Assembly: GCA_965116555.1 (NCBI GenBank) | Contig: OZ220698.1 | Coordinates: forward strand, 1 to 64,000 | Length of the DNA stretch: 64,000 bases | Origin: DAOUJH01 sp965116555 | GTDB taxonomy: Bacteria > Chloroflexota > Dehalococcoidia > Lucifugimonadales > QGNO01 | Direction: 5' to 3' | Shown: positions 1 to 9,410 of the stretch, piece after piece | How positions within the stretch are numbered: position 1 is the stretch's first letter | How the letters are laid out: every line of letters starts with the position of its first letter | The notes under the pieces: model-generated | Database searches by the model: none | The model's input: the letters and a program-made list of their open reading frames with translations, nothing else | What the model was told of the DNA's origin: nothing | Made by a program: the position numbers and the translations under genes

Positions 1-336
1 GTGCAGGACCTTATCTGGAAGCTGCTCCTGTCCATGGCCTTCGTCTACATGGCGACCCGGGTGCCATCGATGCTGGGCAACGCTGGCACCTTCGACTCCT
101 GGCTCTCGATGCTCTATTTCGGCATGAACCTGCCGGCATCTTTCGTGCGCTCCGCCAAAGTCATGGGGCTGATGGCCGGCGGTGCCGCCGGGGGGCCGGG
201 AGGCATGGCGGTGGGGGCGATGGCGGCCAGCGCGGGGCTTTCTGCGGCGGCCGGCGGACTCAACTCGGCCGCCTCGATGGCGACCCCATCGGCCGGAGGT
301 AACGGCGGCGGAACTCCAAGGAGCGGCGGGGAATAG
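1..336 (+). CDS. C-terminal part of a membrane protein of the conjugation module (TrbL/VirB6-like?), partial
   Basis: The frame is open from the first base and ends at TAG 334-336, so the gene probably begins upstream; the GTG at base 1 is not a convincing start. The 111 visible residues contain a hydrophobic segment (about 7-25), a second amphipathic stretch (about 34-60) and a low-complexity Gly/Ala/Ser tail from about residue 60. Polytopic conjugation proteins of the TrbL/VirB6 group often end this way, and VirB3-, VirB2- and VirB4-like genes follow directly. No family motif is visible, so the assignment rests on position and hydrophobicity only. Confidence 0.4.
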   Translation: MQDLIWKLLLSMAFVYMATRVPSMLGNAGTFDSWLSMLYFGMNLPASFVRSAKVMGLMAGGAAGGPGGMAVGAMAASAGLSAAAGGLNSAASMATPSAGGNGGGTPRSGGE

Positions 337-412
337 CCCTCATACACAAGGGATATCCACGGGCGCGGGCAAGGAACCGCGCCAACCAAGACCAAAACGG
401 AGGCTCAGAGAT

Positions 413-565
413 GTGCAGGTAACGGGAGTCTGGAAACACCGACCGAAAGAGACGAGCGGAAGGCTCGGAGACAGAGAGGAGAAGAAAGGCATGGAAGACC
501 GACCCCGGCATCGACATCGACGACGTCCTGCCCGAGCCAACCCCGAGCTCATAGAACGGACGTGA
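413..565 (+). CDS. Possible small basic protein in the gap before the PrgI-like gene
   Basis: A 50-codon frame begins with GTG 413, preceded by a purine-rich GGAGG-like stretch near 400, and ends at TGA 563-565, just before the ribosome binding site of the next gene. The product would be very basic and Arg-rich. A second frame across 483-536 reads GIDIDDVLPEPTPSS, which looks more protein-like but has no start codon. The gap may therefore hold a frameshifted small gene or only leader sequence. Weak support. Confidence 0.2.
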   Translation: MQVTGVWKHRPKETSGRLGDREEKKGMEDRPRHRHRRRPARANPELIERT

Positions 566-578
566 GGAGGAGAGACAC

Positions 579-2315
579 ATGAGAGAACACGAGGTTCCGA
601 CTCACGTGCAGGCCGAGGACAGGGTGCTGCTGTGGTTCACTTTCCCGCAGCTCGTGGCGATGACCGCAGTGTGCGCTCTGTCCTACGGCGCCTACCGCTA
701 CGCTCCGGTCGGCCCGTCCGAGGTGCGGATGGCCCTGGCCGTCGTCTTCGGGCTGGTCGGCCTGGCCGCGGTCGTCGGGAAGATTGGCGGGCGGCGGCTG
801 CCCCTGGTGGCCGCCGACCTTCTGAAGTACCGGATGGGAGCGCGGGTCTACTCCGGCCCCGTGTCCCAGCTGGCGCGGACCGAGCCGCCCGCTCCGCCGC
901 AGCCAGCCAAGAGCGGCCCAGGCCCGCTGAAGCTGATGGCGAGGAGGTCGAAGCGCGCCCTCCGCAACCTGCGCAAGAAGAGAAACAGGCAGAAGGACCG
1001 GCGCAACGGGCGGATGCCCTTCCGTCCCCACAGGTGGTTCGGCAAGAGACGCCGCAAGGCGGACGCCAACCGTGGCGCTCCCGACCGGAAGGCCGAGACG
1101 CTTGAGATGAGAAGGCGCAAGCCCCGGACGGGGTGCAGCGCGGTCGTGGCCGTCGTCGTTCTTGCGGCGGCGGCCGCGACGGTCCCCCAGGTGGTGCTGG
1201 CCGACGACCACGAGCCCTGGCGCGACGAGATCGATTTCGAACTGAACGAGCCGGTGGAGGGACGCCGGATATTCGTCGAGGGGCTCACCATCTCCGACGA
1301 CCGCGCCCTGATCACTCTCCGAGCGGCCACGGATGTGGACATCCGACTCCGGGCGTTCGGAGGGCCGGACGGCACATGGCTGCGCTTCTGGGCATCGGAC
1401 ACGCTGGATGAGGGGGAGTTCGGCCGCTACAGGTTCCCCCTGCACGGACCCACACCGTCCTTCACCGTCTCGTGGGAGGACGGGCTGGGACAGGCCGGCG
1501 CGCTCACCGTCGAGCACGAGCAGATCCCGTATCCGCTGCCCGAAGCCGAGGGCGAGCTCTGCAACATCAGGCTTACGTCCCTGGGTTGGACGCCGGGCGC
1601 AGTCGAGGGAGCGGTGGAGTCCGAGTGCGTGACACGCATCGAACACCCGGTCGAGGTGCAGACCGTGGCCGGGCACGAGAGCGTCACCCTAACGTCGCTG
1701 ATGGACGCCGAGGTGACGGCGGTCACGGGAACTGTCTCGGCGGCGACCGGCGGGTCGACCGCCAGCGTCGCGTTCGTTCCCGACGGCGAGACTCGCTTCC
1801 AACTCACGGTGCCAGCAGGCGAGGCGATCCATCCCGTCAGCGTGGACGTGGGCCTCGAGGCCGTCCTGAACATCCCAATTCCCCCGCTGACCGTGCTCAC
1901 CCACCACCCGGAGCGGACGGAGGAGCGCACCGAGACGGTGAGCCTGTATCGCCCGGGGGCCAGCGATTCCGACAGCGACAGCGAGACCATCACCGTCACC
2001 CACGACGACGGCACAACCACGGAGCACACCGTATCCGCCTACGCCTACGCCTACGTGCCCGCCAGGACGATCCAGAAGGACGTGACCATCACCATCGTCC
2101 ACCCGGAGCACGTCAAGGCCGAGGTGGTGGAGCGGGGGCCCATCGAAGGGAGTCGCGAGGAAACCCTGCAGCTCGCCTCCGCAGTGGGATCTGACGACCC
2201 TTACACCGTCCTTGTCCTACCGGTACCGGAGCCCGAGGAACCGTCCGCCGACCAGTCGCCCGCAAACGGCCTGCGCTCCTGGTTTGATCTGCTCGGGTGG
2301 AAGTGGCCGTGGTAA
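579..2315 (+). CDS. PrgI/VirB3-like conjugation protein fused to a large secreted beta-rich domain
   Basis: The 578-residue protein starts at ATG 579 after GGAGGAG. Residues 1-90 match the PrgI family pattern (the PTHVQ...D..L.WFTFPQL motif, then two membrane helices), the Gram-positive counterpart of VirB3 in conjugative pores. A very basic Lys/Arg linker follows (about 105-185). A third hydrophobic segment (about 188-210, ending near VVLADD) resembles an internal signal or anchor. The remaining 370 residues are Thr/Val/Glu-rich and look like stacked beta-sandwich domains. PrgI proteins are usually near 100 residues, so this is a large C-terminal extension. It is translationally coupled to the pilin gene that follows (19-base overlap). 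Inferred role: inner-membrane pore component with an exposed domain. Confidence 0.65.
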   Translation: MREHEVPTHVQAEDRVLLWFTFPQLVAMTAVCALSYGAYRYAPVGPSEVRMALAVVFGLVGLAAVVGKIGGRRLPLVAADLLKYRMGARVYSGPVSQLARTEPPAPPQPAKSGPGPLKLMARRSKRALRNLRKKRNRQKDRRNGRMPFRPHRWFGKRRRKADANRGAPDRKAETLEMRRRKPRTGCSAVVAVVVLAAAAATVPQVVLADDHEPWRDEIDFELNEPVEGRRIFVEGLTISDDRALITLRAATDVDIRLRAFGGPDGTWLRFWASDTLDEGEFGRYRFPLHGPTPSFTVSWEDGLGQAGALTVEHEQIPYPLPEAEGELCNIRLTSLGWTPGAVEGAVESECVTRIEHPVEVQTVAGHESVTLTSLMDAEVTAVTGTVSAATGGSTASVAFVPDGETRFQLTVPAGEAIHPVSVDVGLEAVLNIPIPPLTVLTHHPERTEERTETVSLYRPGASDSDSDSETITVTHDDGTTTEHTVSAYAYAYVPARTIQKDVTITIVHPEHVKAEVVERGPIEGSREETLQLASAVGSDDPYTVLVLPVPEPEEPSADQSPANGLRSWFDLLGWKWPW

Positions 2316-2629
2316 GGCGGGCCGCGGCCATCCTGCTTCTCACCGGCGCGGCCTTCATCTTCATGGGGGCCACGCCGGAGGAGCGGGCCATGCTCGTGCA
2401 GTTCGACAGGGTGCTTTCGGCGATGGCCTACGCCGGCTCAGGCCTGTGCTTCTTCGCCATCGTCTGGGCGGGCTTCGTCCTGATGGCAGAGGGCGCCCAG
2501 GAGCGGGGCGGCGGCAGCGCAAAGACCGCCGTCATCCTGGCGGTCGTGGGCCTGGTCCTGGTGCTCTCCGCCAAGGGCCTCTCCACGCTTCTGCGCCATG
2601 GACTCTTGCCCATAGTCCCAACCCCCTAA
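2297..2629 (+). CDS. VirB2/TrbC-like pilin or pore subunit
   Basis: A 110-residue protein from GTG 2297, overlapping the preceding gene by 19 bases. It has a signal-like first hydrophobic segment (about 7-25), a short polar stretch, then two further hydrophobic helices (about 44-65 and 75-92) separated by a Gly-rich polar turn. This is the size and topology of VirB2/TrbC pilins, which are processed, inserted in the inner membrane and polymerised. The position between a PrgI/VirB3-like gene and a VirB4 gene is the classical order. No cleavage motif can be assigned with certainty. Confidence 0.65.
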   Translation: MEVAVVRRAAAILLLTGAAFIFMGATPEERAMLVQFDRVLSAMAYAGSGLCFFAIVWAGFVLMAEGAQERGGGSAKTAVILAVVGLVLVLSAKGLSTLLRHGLLPIVPTP

Positions 2630-2647
2630 GCCGAGGAGGACACCCCA

Positions 2648-5230
2648 TTGAAAGAACGATTCCATATTGTGAGGCGGAAGGCCAGGGATCTGCTGCGCAG
2701 GCTGGATACGTTCAGGCGAAGGCCCTGCGTCGGGCTTCCTTCGCCGGACGAAGACTCGACGGGCATTCCCGGTGCCCCTCCCGCGGTATCGGGCGCAACC
2801 GGCAAGCTCCTATCCAGGCTGCCCCTAGCATTGCCGTCGCCCTTCACCCTTTTGGAGCGAGTCAAACGCTCCGCAAAGCGGGAGGCGCGTACGACCCCGG
2901 ACAAGCTCGACACAGCTGAGGGACCAGTCGCGAAGAGCGGGCCACTTTTCAGGTTGCTCCTGGCGCCGCCTCCGCTCTCAGCGTTCAGAGAGCGCGTCCT
3001 ACTTCTGGCGAAGCGAGTGGCGCAGGCCGCCCCGCTGAAGCGCGACACCCCGGCGGAACCGGGCGTGGAGGCTACCGCTTCAGCTCCCAAGCCCCCGCCC
3101 GAGTTGCCCCTCTTCTTCATGCTGTCGCACCTGGAGGACGACGGCCCGGTGCGGTTGGACGGAGTGAAACTAGGAGTGTGCGAGGTGATGGGACTCGAGA
3201 TCGACGAACCGAAGCTCGGAGCCTTCGCGGGAGCCCTCAACGCCCTCGACTTCCCCGTACAGCTGCTCGTCAGGCAGCATCCACCTCGCCTTGGACGGCT
3301 GCAGGAGAAACTGAAAGAAGCCCAGCCGACCAACCTCCCTCCGCAGACGAGGGCGGCTGCCGAGTCCCTGGGACGTCTCCTGGGGGATCTGGAGACCCGT
3401 GACGGCATCCTGGACCGGCGCTTCTACGCCGTGTGCGAGTCCCCCCGCATCGACGAGCTGCGCGGCCTGCTTGCCAGAGCCGGACTCTCCGTCCACCCGC
3501 TGATCGGACGCCAGCTTCGCATGTTCCTGGTGTCGGCCCTCCTCGGTGGCTCGCCCGCGGAGTTCGATGAAGTGCCCGACGTGGATATCGAGGTCAACCG
3601 CCGAGACATGCGGATTGGCGGCGGCCTCGTGCGGTCGCTGCACCTGGGCCGCTGGCCTCGGTCCCTGGCACCCGGATTCCTACAGGGGCTGATGGCGGCG
3701 GGGGCGCCCATGGACCTCTCCGTCCACGTGGGCCCGATTCCGGCTGAGCAGGCGGCACGCACCCTGGAGTGGCAGAAGGTCCGCTTCGAGTCGGCCCAGT
3801 CCCTCTCCTTCAAGCGGGGCCGCACCATGTCCCCAGAGGCGGAGATCGCACTGGAGGACGTGACCCGGCTCAGGGACGAGGTGCAGCGGGGCCGGGAGCG
3901 CCTCTTCCACTCTTCCTTATCCGTGACCCTTCACGCCTCGGACGATGCGTCCCTGAAGGAGATGACCCAGCGGGCGAAGGGACACTTCGCCGCCACACTG
4001 GGCAAGCTCGACAACATGGCTTTCAGGCAGAGGGAGGGGCTGCTCTCCACGCTGCCCCTGGCCCTCAACGCCGTCGCCGAGTGGCGCAGCCTCGACACCT
4101 CCAGCCTTGCCAGACTATTCCCCTTCTCGCCGCCCGACCTGGACACCCGCAGCGGCACCCTCTACGGAATCGACATGCGCGCCTGCTCCCCAGTGGTCTA
4201 CGACCCCTGGGACGGGACCCACCTCAACGCCAACACCGCCGTCCTCGCACGCTCCGGCTCAGGCAAGAGCTTCGCAACCAAGCTGGGAGTTCTCAGAGGC
4301 CTGTGCCGGGGCGTCACCGCCTACGTCATCGACCCCGAGGGCGAGTACGCCGACATGGCGAGGGCGGCGGGAGGCAGGGTACTGTCCCCCGGAGTTCCGG
4401 GCGAGGGGATGAACCCCTTCGTCATCGACAAGGGCGACTCCGAGGAGATGCTCCAGCGCATCGGCAGCCTGAGAAGGCTCATCGAGGTGATGGTGGGCGA
4501 GCGCCTCAGCGCCGACCGCCGCGCCTCCCTCGACCACGCCCTTGCGGGCTACTACGCCCACACGCGGGAGCGCACCGGCTTCCGCGACTTCTACAGGTTC
4601 CTGCAGGAGGACGAAGCGGGAGACCCCGACCTGGCCCGCCTGCTGAGGCCGTTCGCCACCGGCAGCCTCCGCCACCTGCTCTCCGACGAGGGCGACGATC
4701 TTCTCAACAACGAGGCGCTGGTCACCGTCTTCGACCTGCGGCTGCTGGAGCCGGAGCTCCGTCCCGCCGCCGCGATGGTCTGCACCGAGACGGTGTGGGC
4801 CGCGGCAGCCCAGGACCCAAAGCCCCGCCTGCTGGTGGTGGACGAGGTGTGGTCGATCATGCAGCACCCTGAGGGCGCCGCTTTCATGGTCAGCATGGCC
4901 AAGCGAGCGCGCAAGCACCGGCTCGGACTGCAATTCATTACACAGGACGTCCAAGACCTCCTGTCCGAGGACTCGTCCCGGGCGATCACGGGCCACTCGG
5001 GAAGGGCGCTCCTCCAGAACGCCGCCTTCAAGCTCCTGCTCCAGCAGGACGCCGCGGCCATCAGCACCGTTGGCGACGCCTTCGACCTCCCCGAGGACCT
5101 CCAGCGCTGGCTGCTGTCGTGCCCCAGAGGAGACGGACTGCTCCTGTCGAAGGGGCACCGCTTCCCCGTCCGCATCGAGGCCACTCCAGAGGAGACCGAG
5201 GTCATCGAGTGGCGGCCCGGACGCCACTAG
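2648..5230 (+). CDS. virB4: VirB4/TraC-type conjugation ATPase
   Basis: 860 residues starting at TTG 2648 after GGAGGA. It powers assembly and substrate transfer in the type IV secretion channel at the inner membrane. Walker A is at about 533-541 (ARSGSGKS) and Walker B at about 727-733 (LLVVDEVW); the MNPF motif of VirB4 proteins and a QFITQD sensor stretch are also present. The region from about 280 to 520 matches the CagE/TrbE/VirB4 fold by length. Residues 1-170 are unusual: Pro/Arg-rich with two similar blocks (about 57-95 and 98-137), unlike standard VirB4 N-termini. It is followed by the coupling ATPase after 16 bases. Confidence 0.88.
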   Translation: MKERFHIVRRKARDLLRRLDTFRRRPCVGLPSPDEDSTGIPGAPPAVSGATGKLLSRLPLALPSPFTLLERVKRSAKREARTTPDKLDTAEGPVAKSGPLFRLLLAPPPLSAFRERVLLLAKRVAQAAPLKRDTPAEPGVEATASAPKPPPELPLFFMLSHLEDDGPVRLDGVKLGVCEVMGLEIDEPKLGAFAGALNALDFPVQLLVRQHPPRLGRLQEKLKEAQPTNLPPQTRAAAESLGRLLGDLETRDGILDRRFYAVCESPRIDELRGLLARAGLSVHPLIGRQLRMFLVSALLGGSPAEFDEVPDVDIEVNRRDMRIGGGLVRSLHLGRWPRSLAPGFLQGLMAAGAPMDLSVHVGPIPAEQAARTLEWQKVRFESAQSLSFKRGRTMSPEAEIALEDVTRLRDEVQRGRERLFHSSLSVTLHASDDASLKEMTQRAKGHFAATLGKLDNMAFRQREGLLSTLPLALNAVAEWRSLDTSSLARLFPFSPPDLDTRSGTLYGIDMRACSPVVYDPWDGTHLNANTAVLARSGSGKSFATKLGVLRGLCRGVTAYVIDPEGEYADMARAAGGRVLSPGVPGEGMNPFVIDKGDSEEMLQRIGSLRRLIEVMVGERLSADRRASLDHALAGYYAHTRERTGFRDFYRFLQEDEAGDPDLARLLRPFATGSLRHLLSDEGDDLLNNEALVTVFDLRLLEPELRPAAAMVCTETVWAAAAQDPKPRLLVVDEVWSIMQHPEGAAFMVSMAKRARKHRLGLQFITQDVQDLLSEDSSRAITGHSGRALLQNAAFKLLLQQDAAAISTVGDAFDLPEDLQRWLLSCPRGDGLLLSKGHRFPVRIEATPEETEVIEWRPGRH

Positions 5231-5246
5231 AGAAAGGAGTAGACCC

Positions 5247-7739
5247 ATGAGGCTGAACCCCAGACAAATCCTCTTCGGAGCCGACGAGAGCGCCAGGACC
5301 CCCATCCTGCTTGCGGTGACGCCGCCGAGGGCCGGGGAGCGGACGATCCTCGGCGTGGAGAACTTCCTCCAGTCCATCGCCGTCCCCGAGCCCTTCTCCC
5401 TGGAGCTGGCAGGGGACATGGATGGCGTGACCCTGATGGCCCGCTGCTTTGACGACCAGGTGGTGCGCGGCCAGCTCTCGGCCCACTACCCCCAGGCCCG
5501 CATCCAGGAGGTGCACCCCGGCGAGGACCCACTCTGGGTCAGAGACGGGGAGCAGGCCTGGAGCATCACCCTGCGGGCCGACGCCCCTGAGTACGTCCCT
5601 CTCAGGACCTTCCGGGACGACGACCTGCTCGACCCCGGCTCCGACCCCCTCATCGCCCTGATGGGCGCCCTGTCCGAGCTGGAAGACGACGAGCGCGTCG
5701 TGGCCCGGCTGATGCTGCGCTCCCTGGGTCCCGACTGGTCGCAGCACCACATGGACAAGGCACACAAGCGCCCCGGAATGGAGCCGAGGGAACCGTCATA
5801 CACCTATCAGACCAAGCCACTCCAGATGGACGGCGTGACGATGGCCGTACTGGGCATCGGGGCGTTCGTAGCCGTCAAGGGCTACCTCTGGGTGCAGGAC
5901 GGCCAGGTATTACAAGCCGCAGCCCTCGGGACCGTCACGGCCCTGGGCCTAGCGGCGGGCGGCCTGGCCTGGCACCGCTGGAAGAAGGCTAGGAGCCGGG
6001 TGGAGGACCCCATCCTGATACGGGAGAAGGTCTCCCGCATCGCCTTCGACGCCGAGCTCCAGGTCGTTGCCGTCCTTCCCGCCGCCACGAGGCCCCAGCG
6101 GGCGGCCGAACTCCTGGGTCCGGTGGCCGCCGCCTACCGGCACTTCGACAATCCCGCCGGGGCGCGGTTCAAGGTCGGCAAGGTCCGGCCCGCGTTGCCC
6201 GACCCGGAAGTCCTGCATCCACCCGGCCCGGGGCTGTTCGGCAGGCGCAGCGTCCTCGGTGTCCGCGAGGTCGCATGCCTGTGGCACCCGCCCGGAGCCG
6301 GTGACGAGACGCCCCTCGTGGAGCGGTCCGGAGCGCGAGCCCTCCTCCCCTCGGCGAGGGGCGTCAGGGGCGGCGCGCTCGTGGGAGACACCACGGCGAG
6401 CAAGTCCCGCCCCATCCGATTTCCCGAAGACCTGCTCAGGAGGCACCACCTCTACGTAGCGCGCACACGCATGGGCAAGTCCACCCTGATGCACCACATA
6501 GCCGCCCACAAGATGCGCGAGAAGGCAGAGGGCAGGGACGAAGACGCCATCGTCGTCATCGACCCCCACGCCGACCTGGTGGCCGGGCTGCTCCGCCACG
6601 TGCCTGAGTCTCTGGAGGACCGCGTGCGCCTCATCGACCTCGCCGACCAGAAACGGGCGCCGGGCATCAACCTGCTGGACACCCGCATCTTCTCCGACCG
6701 GGACCGCACCGCTGACTCCGTGGTGCGCGTCGCCCGCGGCCTGTGGGAACAGTGGGGGCCGAGGATGCAGTCCATCCTCGAACAGACGGTGAAGACCCTC
6801 CACGAGGCAAATGAGCACCCCGAGACCGACGAAGGCAGCCAGCACACCATACTGGATGGGCTGAAGCTCCTCTCTGACCGCAAGTTCCGCGACGCCGTGC
6901 TCAAGCGTATCGAGGACCCCTATCTCCTTGAATGGTGGGCCCGCGACTTCGGAAGCTGGCACCACCAGTACCGCGCCGAGGCCCTCGCCCCCGTCCAGAC
7001 CCGGCTCTCCTACTACGCATCCTCCAAGCGGGCCAGGGCCATCCTGGGACAGCGGCGCTCCACCATCGACCTGCGGGAGACGATCCTCGGCGGCGGAATA
7101 CTTCTCGTTTCCACCGCCCAAGGAGCCGTGGGCAGGGACGTTTCGGCCTTGGTGGGGGCGTCCCTGCTCAACCTGGTCGACTCGGTCATCCGCGAGCAGG
7201 AGAGCGTGGCTCTGAGCGAACGGCGGGGCGCGCTGGTGGTGGTCGACGAGATGCAGTCCATGCCCGGCGTGGACTACGAGTCGATGCTCAGCGAACTGGG
7301 CAAGTTCGGCGCCAGCTTCGTGCTTGCGACCCAGAGCCTGGCCAAGCTCGATGACCTGTCCCGCACCATGCGGGACACCCTGCTCGCTAACGTCGGCTGC
7401 CTCGCCGTCTTCCAGGTGGCCGGCAACGACGCGAGGCAGCTGGTCTGGGAGTTGGGCAAGGAGCGGGTGACCGAGGACGACATCACCTCCCTCCCGGTGC
7501 ACAACTGCTACGTCAGGGCAACCGTCGGAATCGAACGGATGCCTGCCTTCTCGATGATGGTCAGAAAGCCGGAGGATGGAGACCAAGCGGTCGCGTCCCG
7601 CATCCGCCAGACGGTGCCTACGTACACCCTCTCCGCACAGGACCTGGAGGACGCCGGCGCCGACGACAAGAAAAAGGTCCGGGACTTCAAGGACCGGGCC
7701 AACGCCATGCAGAACGAAAGCGAGGAAACCGAACAGTGA
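5247..7739 (+). CDS. VirD4/TraG-like conjugative coupling ATPase
   Basis: 830 residues from ATG 5247, chosen because GAAAGGAG lies 7 bases upstream and the frame upstream lies inside virB4. It would bring the DNA-relaxase complex to the secretion pore. Two hydrophobic segments (about 195-212 and 220-240) anchor it. Walker A is at about 407-415 (TRMGKST) and Walker B at about 660-667 (LVVVDEMQ). An ATQSLAKL stretch after Walker B resembles the HerA/FtsK/VirD4 arginine-finger neighbourhood. The C-terminal 60 residues are charged and low-complexity. The stop overlaps the start of the replication-relaxation gene. No relaxase gene lies in the visible part of the module. Confidence 0.83.
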   Translation: MRLNPRQILFGADESARTPILLAVTPPRAGERTILGVENFLQSIAVPEPFSLELAGDMDGVTLMARCFDDQVVRGQLSAHYPQARIQEVHPGEDPLWVRDGEQAWSITLRADAPEYVPLRTFRDDDLLDPGSDPLIALMGALSELEDDERVVARLMLRSLGPDWSQHHMDKAHKRPGMEPREPSYTYQTKPLQMDGVTMAVLGIGAFVAVKGYLWVQDGQVLQAAALGTVTALGLAAGGLAWHRWKKARSRVEDPILIREKVSRIAFDAELQVVAVLPAATRPQRAAELLGPVAAAYRHFDNPAGARFKVGKVRPALPDPEVLHPPGPGLFGRRSVLGVREVACLWHPPGAGDETPLVERSGARALLPSARGVRGGALVGDTTASKSRPIRFPEDLLRRHHLYVARTRMGKSTLMHHIAAHKMREKAEGRDEDAIVVIDPHADLVAGLLRHVPESLEDRVRLIDLADQKRAPGINLLDTRIFSDRDRTADSVVRVARGLWEQWGPRMQSILEQTVKTLHEANEHPETDEGSQHTILDGLKLLSDRKFRDAVLKRIEDPYLLEWWARDFGSWHHQYRAEALAPVQTRLSYYASSKRARAILGQRRSTIDLRETILGGGILLVSTAQGAVGRDVSALVGASLLNLVDSVIREQESVALSERRGALVVVDEMQSMPGVDYESMLSELGKFGASFVLATQSLAKLDDLSRTMRDTLLANVGCLAVFQVAGNDARQLVWELGKERVTEDDITSLPVHNCYVRATVGIERMPAFSMMVRKPEDGDQAVASRIRQTVPTYTLSAQDLEDAGADDKKKVRDFKDRANAMQNESEETEQ

Positions 7740-9388
7740 GACCTCAAGGATGTGAACCCGAAACCCTCCGCGCCCTGGCGGAGATGCCCTTCCTCGACCG
7801 CGTGGATCTGGTCGCCGTCACAGGACGCTCCAAAGGCGCGGTCTACGAGGCCGTCGACAGGCTGGAGAGCGGTGGCTTCGTCTCCGCCGTCTCCCACGTC
7901 ACCGACCACCTTCCCCAGACGCTGCGCTACCACCTGACGGCCGCGGGGATCAACCGGCTGGCCGCAATGGAGGTCAGAACGACGGACCAGTTAATACGTG
8001 ACCGGCCCCTCTCCGCGAGGTGGCGGCGCATCCTCATGGAGCGTCTTGACGCCCTGGCATCCATCTACCGGCTGGCGGCCGCAATCGCCTCCGTCGCCTA
8101 TCCGGTGCGGTTCCGCTGGTACCGGGGCATCCCCCTCGACGCCGCCATTGAACTCCCCGGGGGGAGGACCGTCGGCATCGTAAGGCAGGGACACACCTCC
8201 GACCGCTCGGTCTTCTCCAGGCGGCTCTGGCGAATGCGCCAGCAGCCCCTGCCCGGAGTCGTGCTCACGCTCGTAGCCGACGACGTGCGGCTCAGGCACG
8301 CCCGCAGGTCCCTGATGGGAGCGCCTGCGCCCTACTACCTCGCCCTGGAGCGGGACGCGCTCGCCGCGTCGCCGGACGACCCGGTGTGGACTCCACCTCC
8401 CGTCAAGGCGCAGGTCGAGTTGCGTTCGATCCTAGAGCGGATAGAGGAGGGGAACCCGATTCCGGAAGAGGAGGAGCTCCAGCATGCCTCACTCCCCGCC
8501 GACCTCGCCGCCGCGGGGCCGGACTGGAAGATCCCCAACCACCTCCTACCCGCAACTCTCCGGGCGGCCGAGAAGCGGGCCCTGGACATCATCTTCGACT
8601 GGCCCTGGATCGCCCTCACCGACCTGGCAGGGCTCATGAACGTTTCCGTTCCCAGGGCGTCCCAGATCGTCGCACCCCTCGAGGGCTTCAATCTCGTTGT
8701 GAGACCTTCGGACGCGGCCCGACGCCTCACCCTCACCGACAGGGCCCTCGGCCTGCTGGCCCGCAGGGACCGCACCTCCCTGGCCATGGCGAAGAACCGG
8801 TGGAGCGCCGCTCCGCTGTTCCCCGGCACGCCCCTCGACTGGGAGAACGTGACCGGCGCAAGGAGTCGGCAACTGCTCAGGAACCTCCAGCACTCCGCCG
8901 CCGTGCATGTCTTCCTTGCAGCTCTGACCGTACAGGCCGCCCTCATCGAATGGGAGGTCGTACAGGTCGACCCGCCTAGAAGGGCCTCCCGACACTTCCG
9001 GCACAACGAGGGGCAGCGCTCGGTCAACCCCGACGCCTTCGGGGTGCTCAGAAAGGGCGACACCACGTTCCCTTTCTTCCTGGAGTGGGAGCGCCGGGCC
9101 GTGCGACCCTCAACCATGTCGGCCCGCCTCGCTCCCTATCTGCGCTACTACTCATCTCACAGGCCCACCGACGACCACGGCGTTAGGCCCTCGGTCCTGG
9201 TCGTCTTCGACGACGAGATCGCCCACACCCACTTCCTGCGCCTGGCCCGGGAGGAGATGCAGGCCAGGGCCCTCAACGTCCCCCTGTGGGTCTCCCACGC
9301 CGACGCCATCGAAGAGCTCGGGCCTCTCGGCCGCGCCTGGCGCACCCCCAACGAATGGGACTTTCCCCAGGCCCTGCTTCCACAGTAG
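7736..9388 (+). CDS. Replication-relaxation family protein, copy 1
   Basis: 550 residues from GTG 7736, overlapping the coupling ATPase stop (GTGA). The N-terminal winged-helix-like part reads MPFLDRVDLVAVTG...YEAVDRLE...TDHLPQTLRYHLT, followed by a conserved block RW..ILMERLDALA.IYRLA and RQGHTSDR. A second HTH-like unit lies at about 280-340 (AEKRALDIIFDWPWI...LAGLM), and an FFLEWERR block near 440. This is the pattern of the replication-relaxation family (Pfam Replic_Relax), linked to plasmid replication and DNA relaxation. Coupling to the VirD4-like gene suggests a relaxosome or replication role on the element. Related copies lie at 24711-25935 (broken) and 31975-34089. Confidence 0.72.
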   Translation: MRPQGCEPETLRALAEMPFLDRVDLVAVTGRSKGAVYEAVDRLESGGFVSAVSHVTDHLPQTLRYHLTAAGINRLAAMEVRTTDQLIRDRPLSARWRRILMERLDALASIYRLAAAIASVAYPVRFRWYRGIPLDAAIELPGGRTVGIVRQGHTSDRSVFSRRLWRMRQQPLPGVVLTLVADDVRLRHARRSLMGAPAPYYLALERDALAASPDDPVWTPPPVKAQVELRSILERIEEGNPIPEEEELQHASLPADLAAAGPDWKIPNHLLPATLRAAEKRALDIIFDWPWIALTDLAGLMNVSVPRASQIVAPLEGFNLVVRPSDAARRLTLTDRALGLLARRDRTSLAMAKNRWSAAPLFPGTPLDWENVTGARSRQLLRNLQHSAAVHVFLAALTVQAALIEWEVVQVDPPRRASRHFRHNEGQRSVNPDAFGVLRKGDTTFPFFLEWERRAVRPSTMSARLAPYLRYYSSHRPTDDHGVRPSVLVVFDDEIAHTHFLRLAREEMQARALNVPLWVSHADAIEELGPLGRAWRTPNEWDFPQALLPQ

Positions 9389-9410
9389 ATAACGGCAAGA
9401 AGGAGATGAC

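Noticed and set aside
549..1676. Long minus-strand open frame of 375 codons
   Set aside because: Antisense shadow of the PrgI-like gene; composition is that of a complementary frame in high-GC DNA and no motif is visible.
5949..7586. Minus-strand frame of 545 codons
   Set aside because: Antisense to the coupling ATPase, whose Walker motifs are unmistakable on the + strand.
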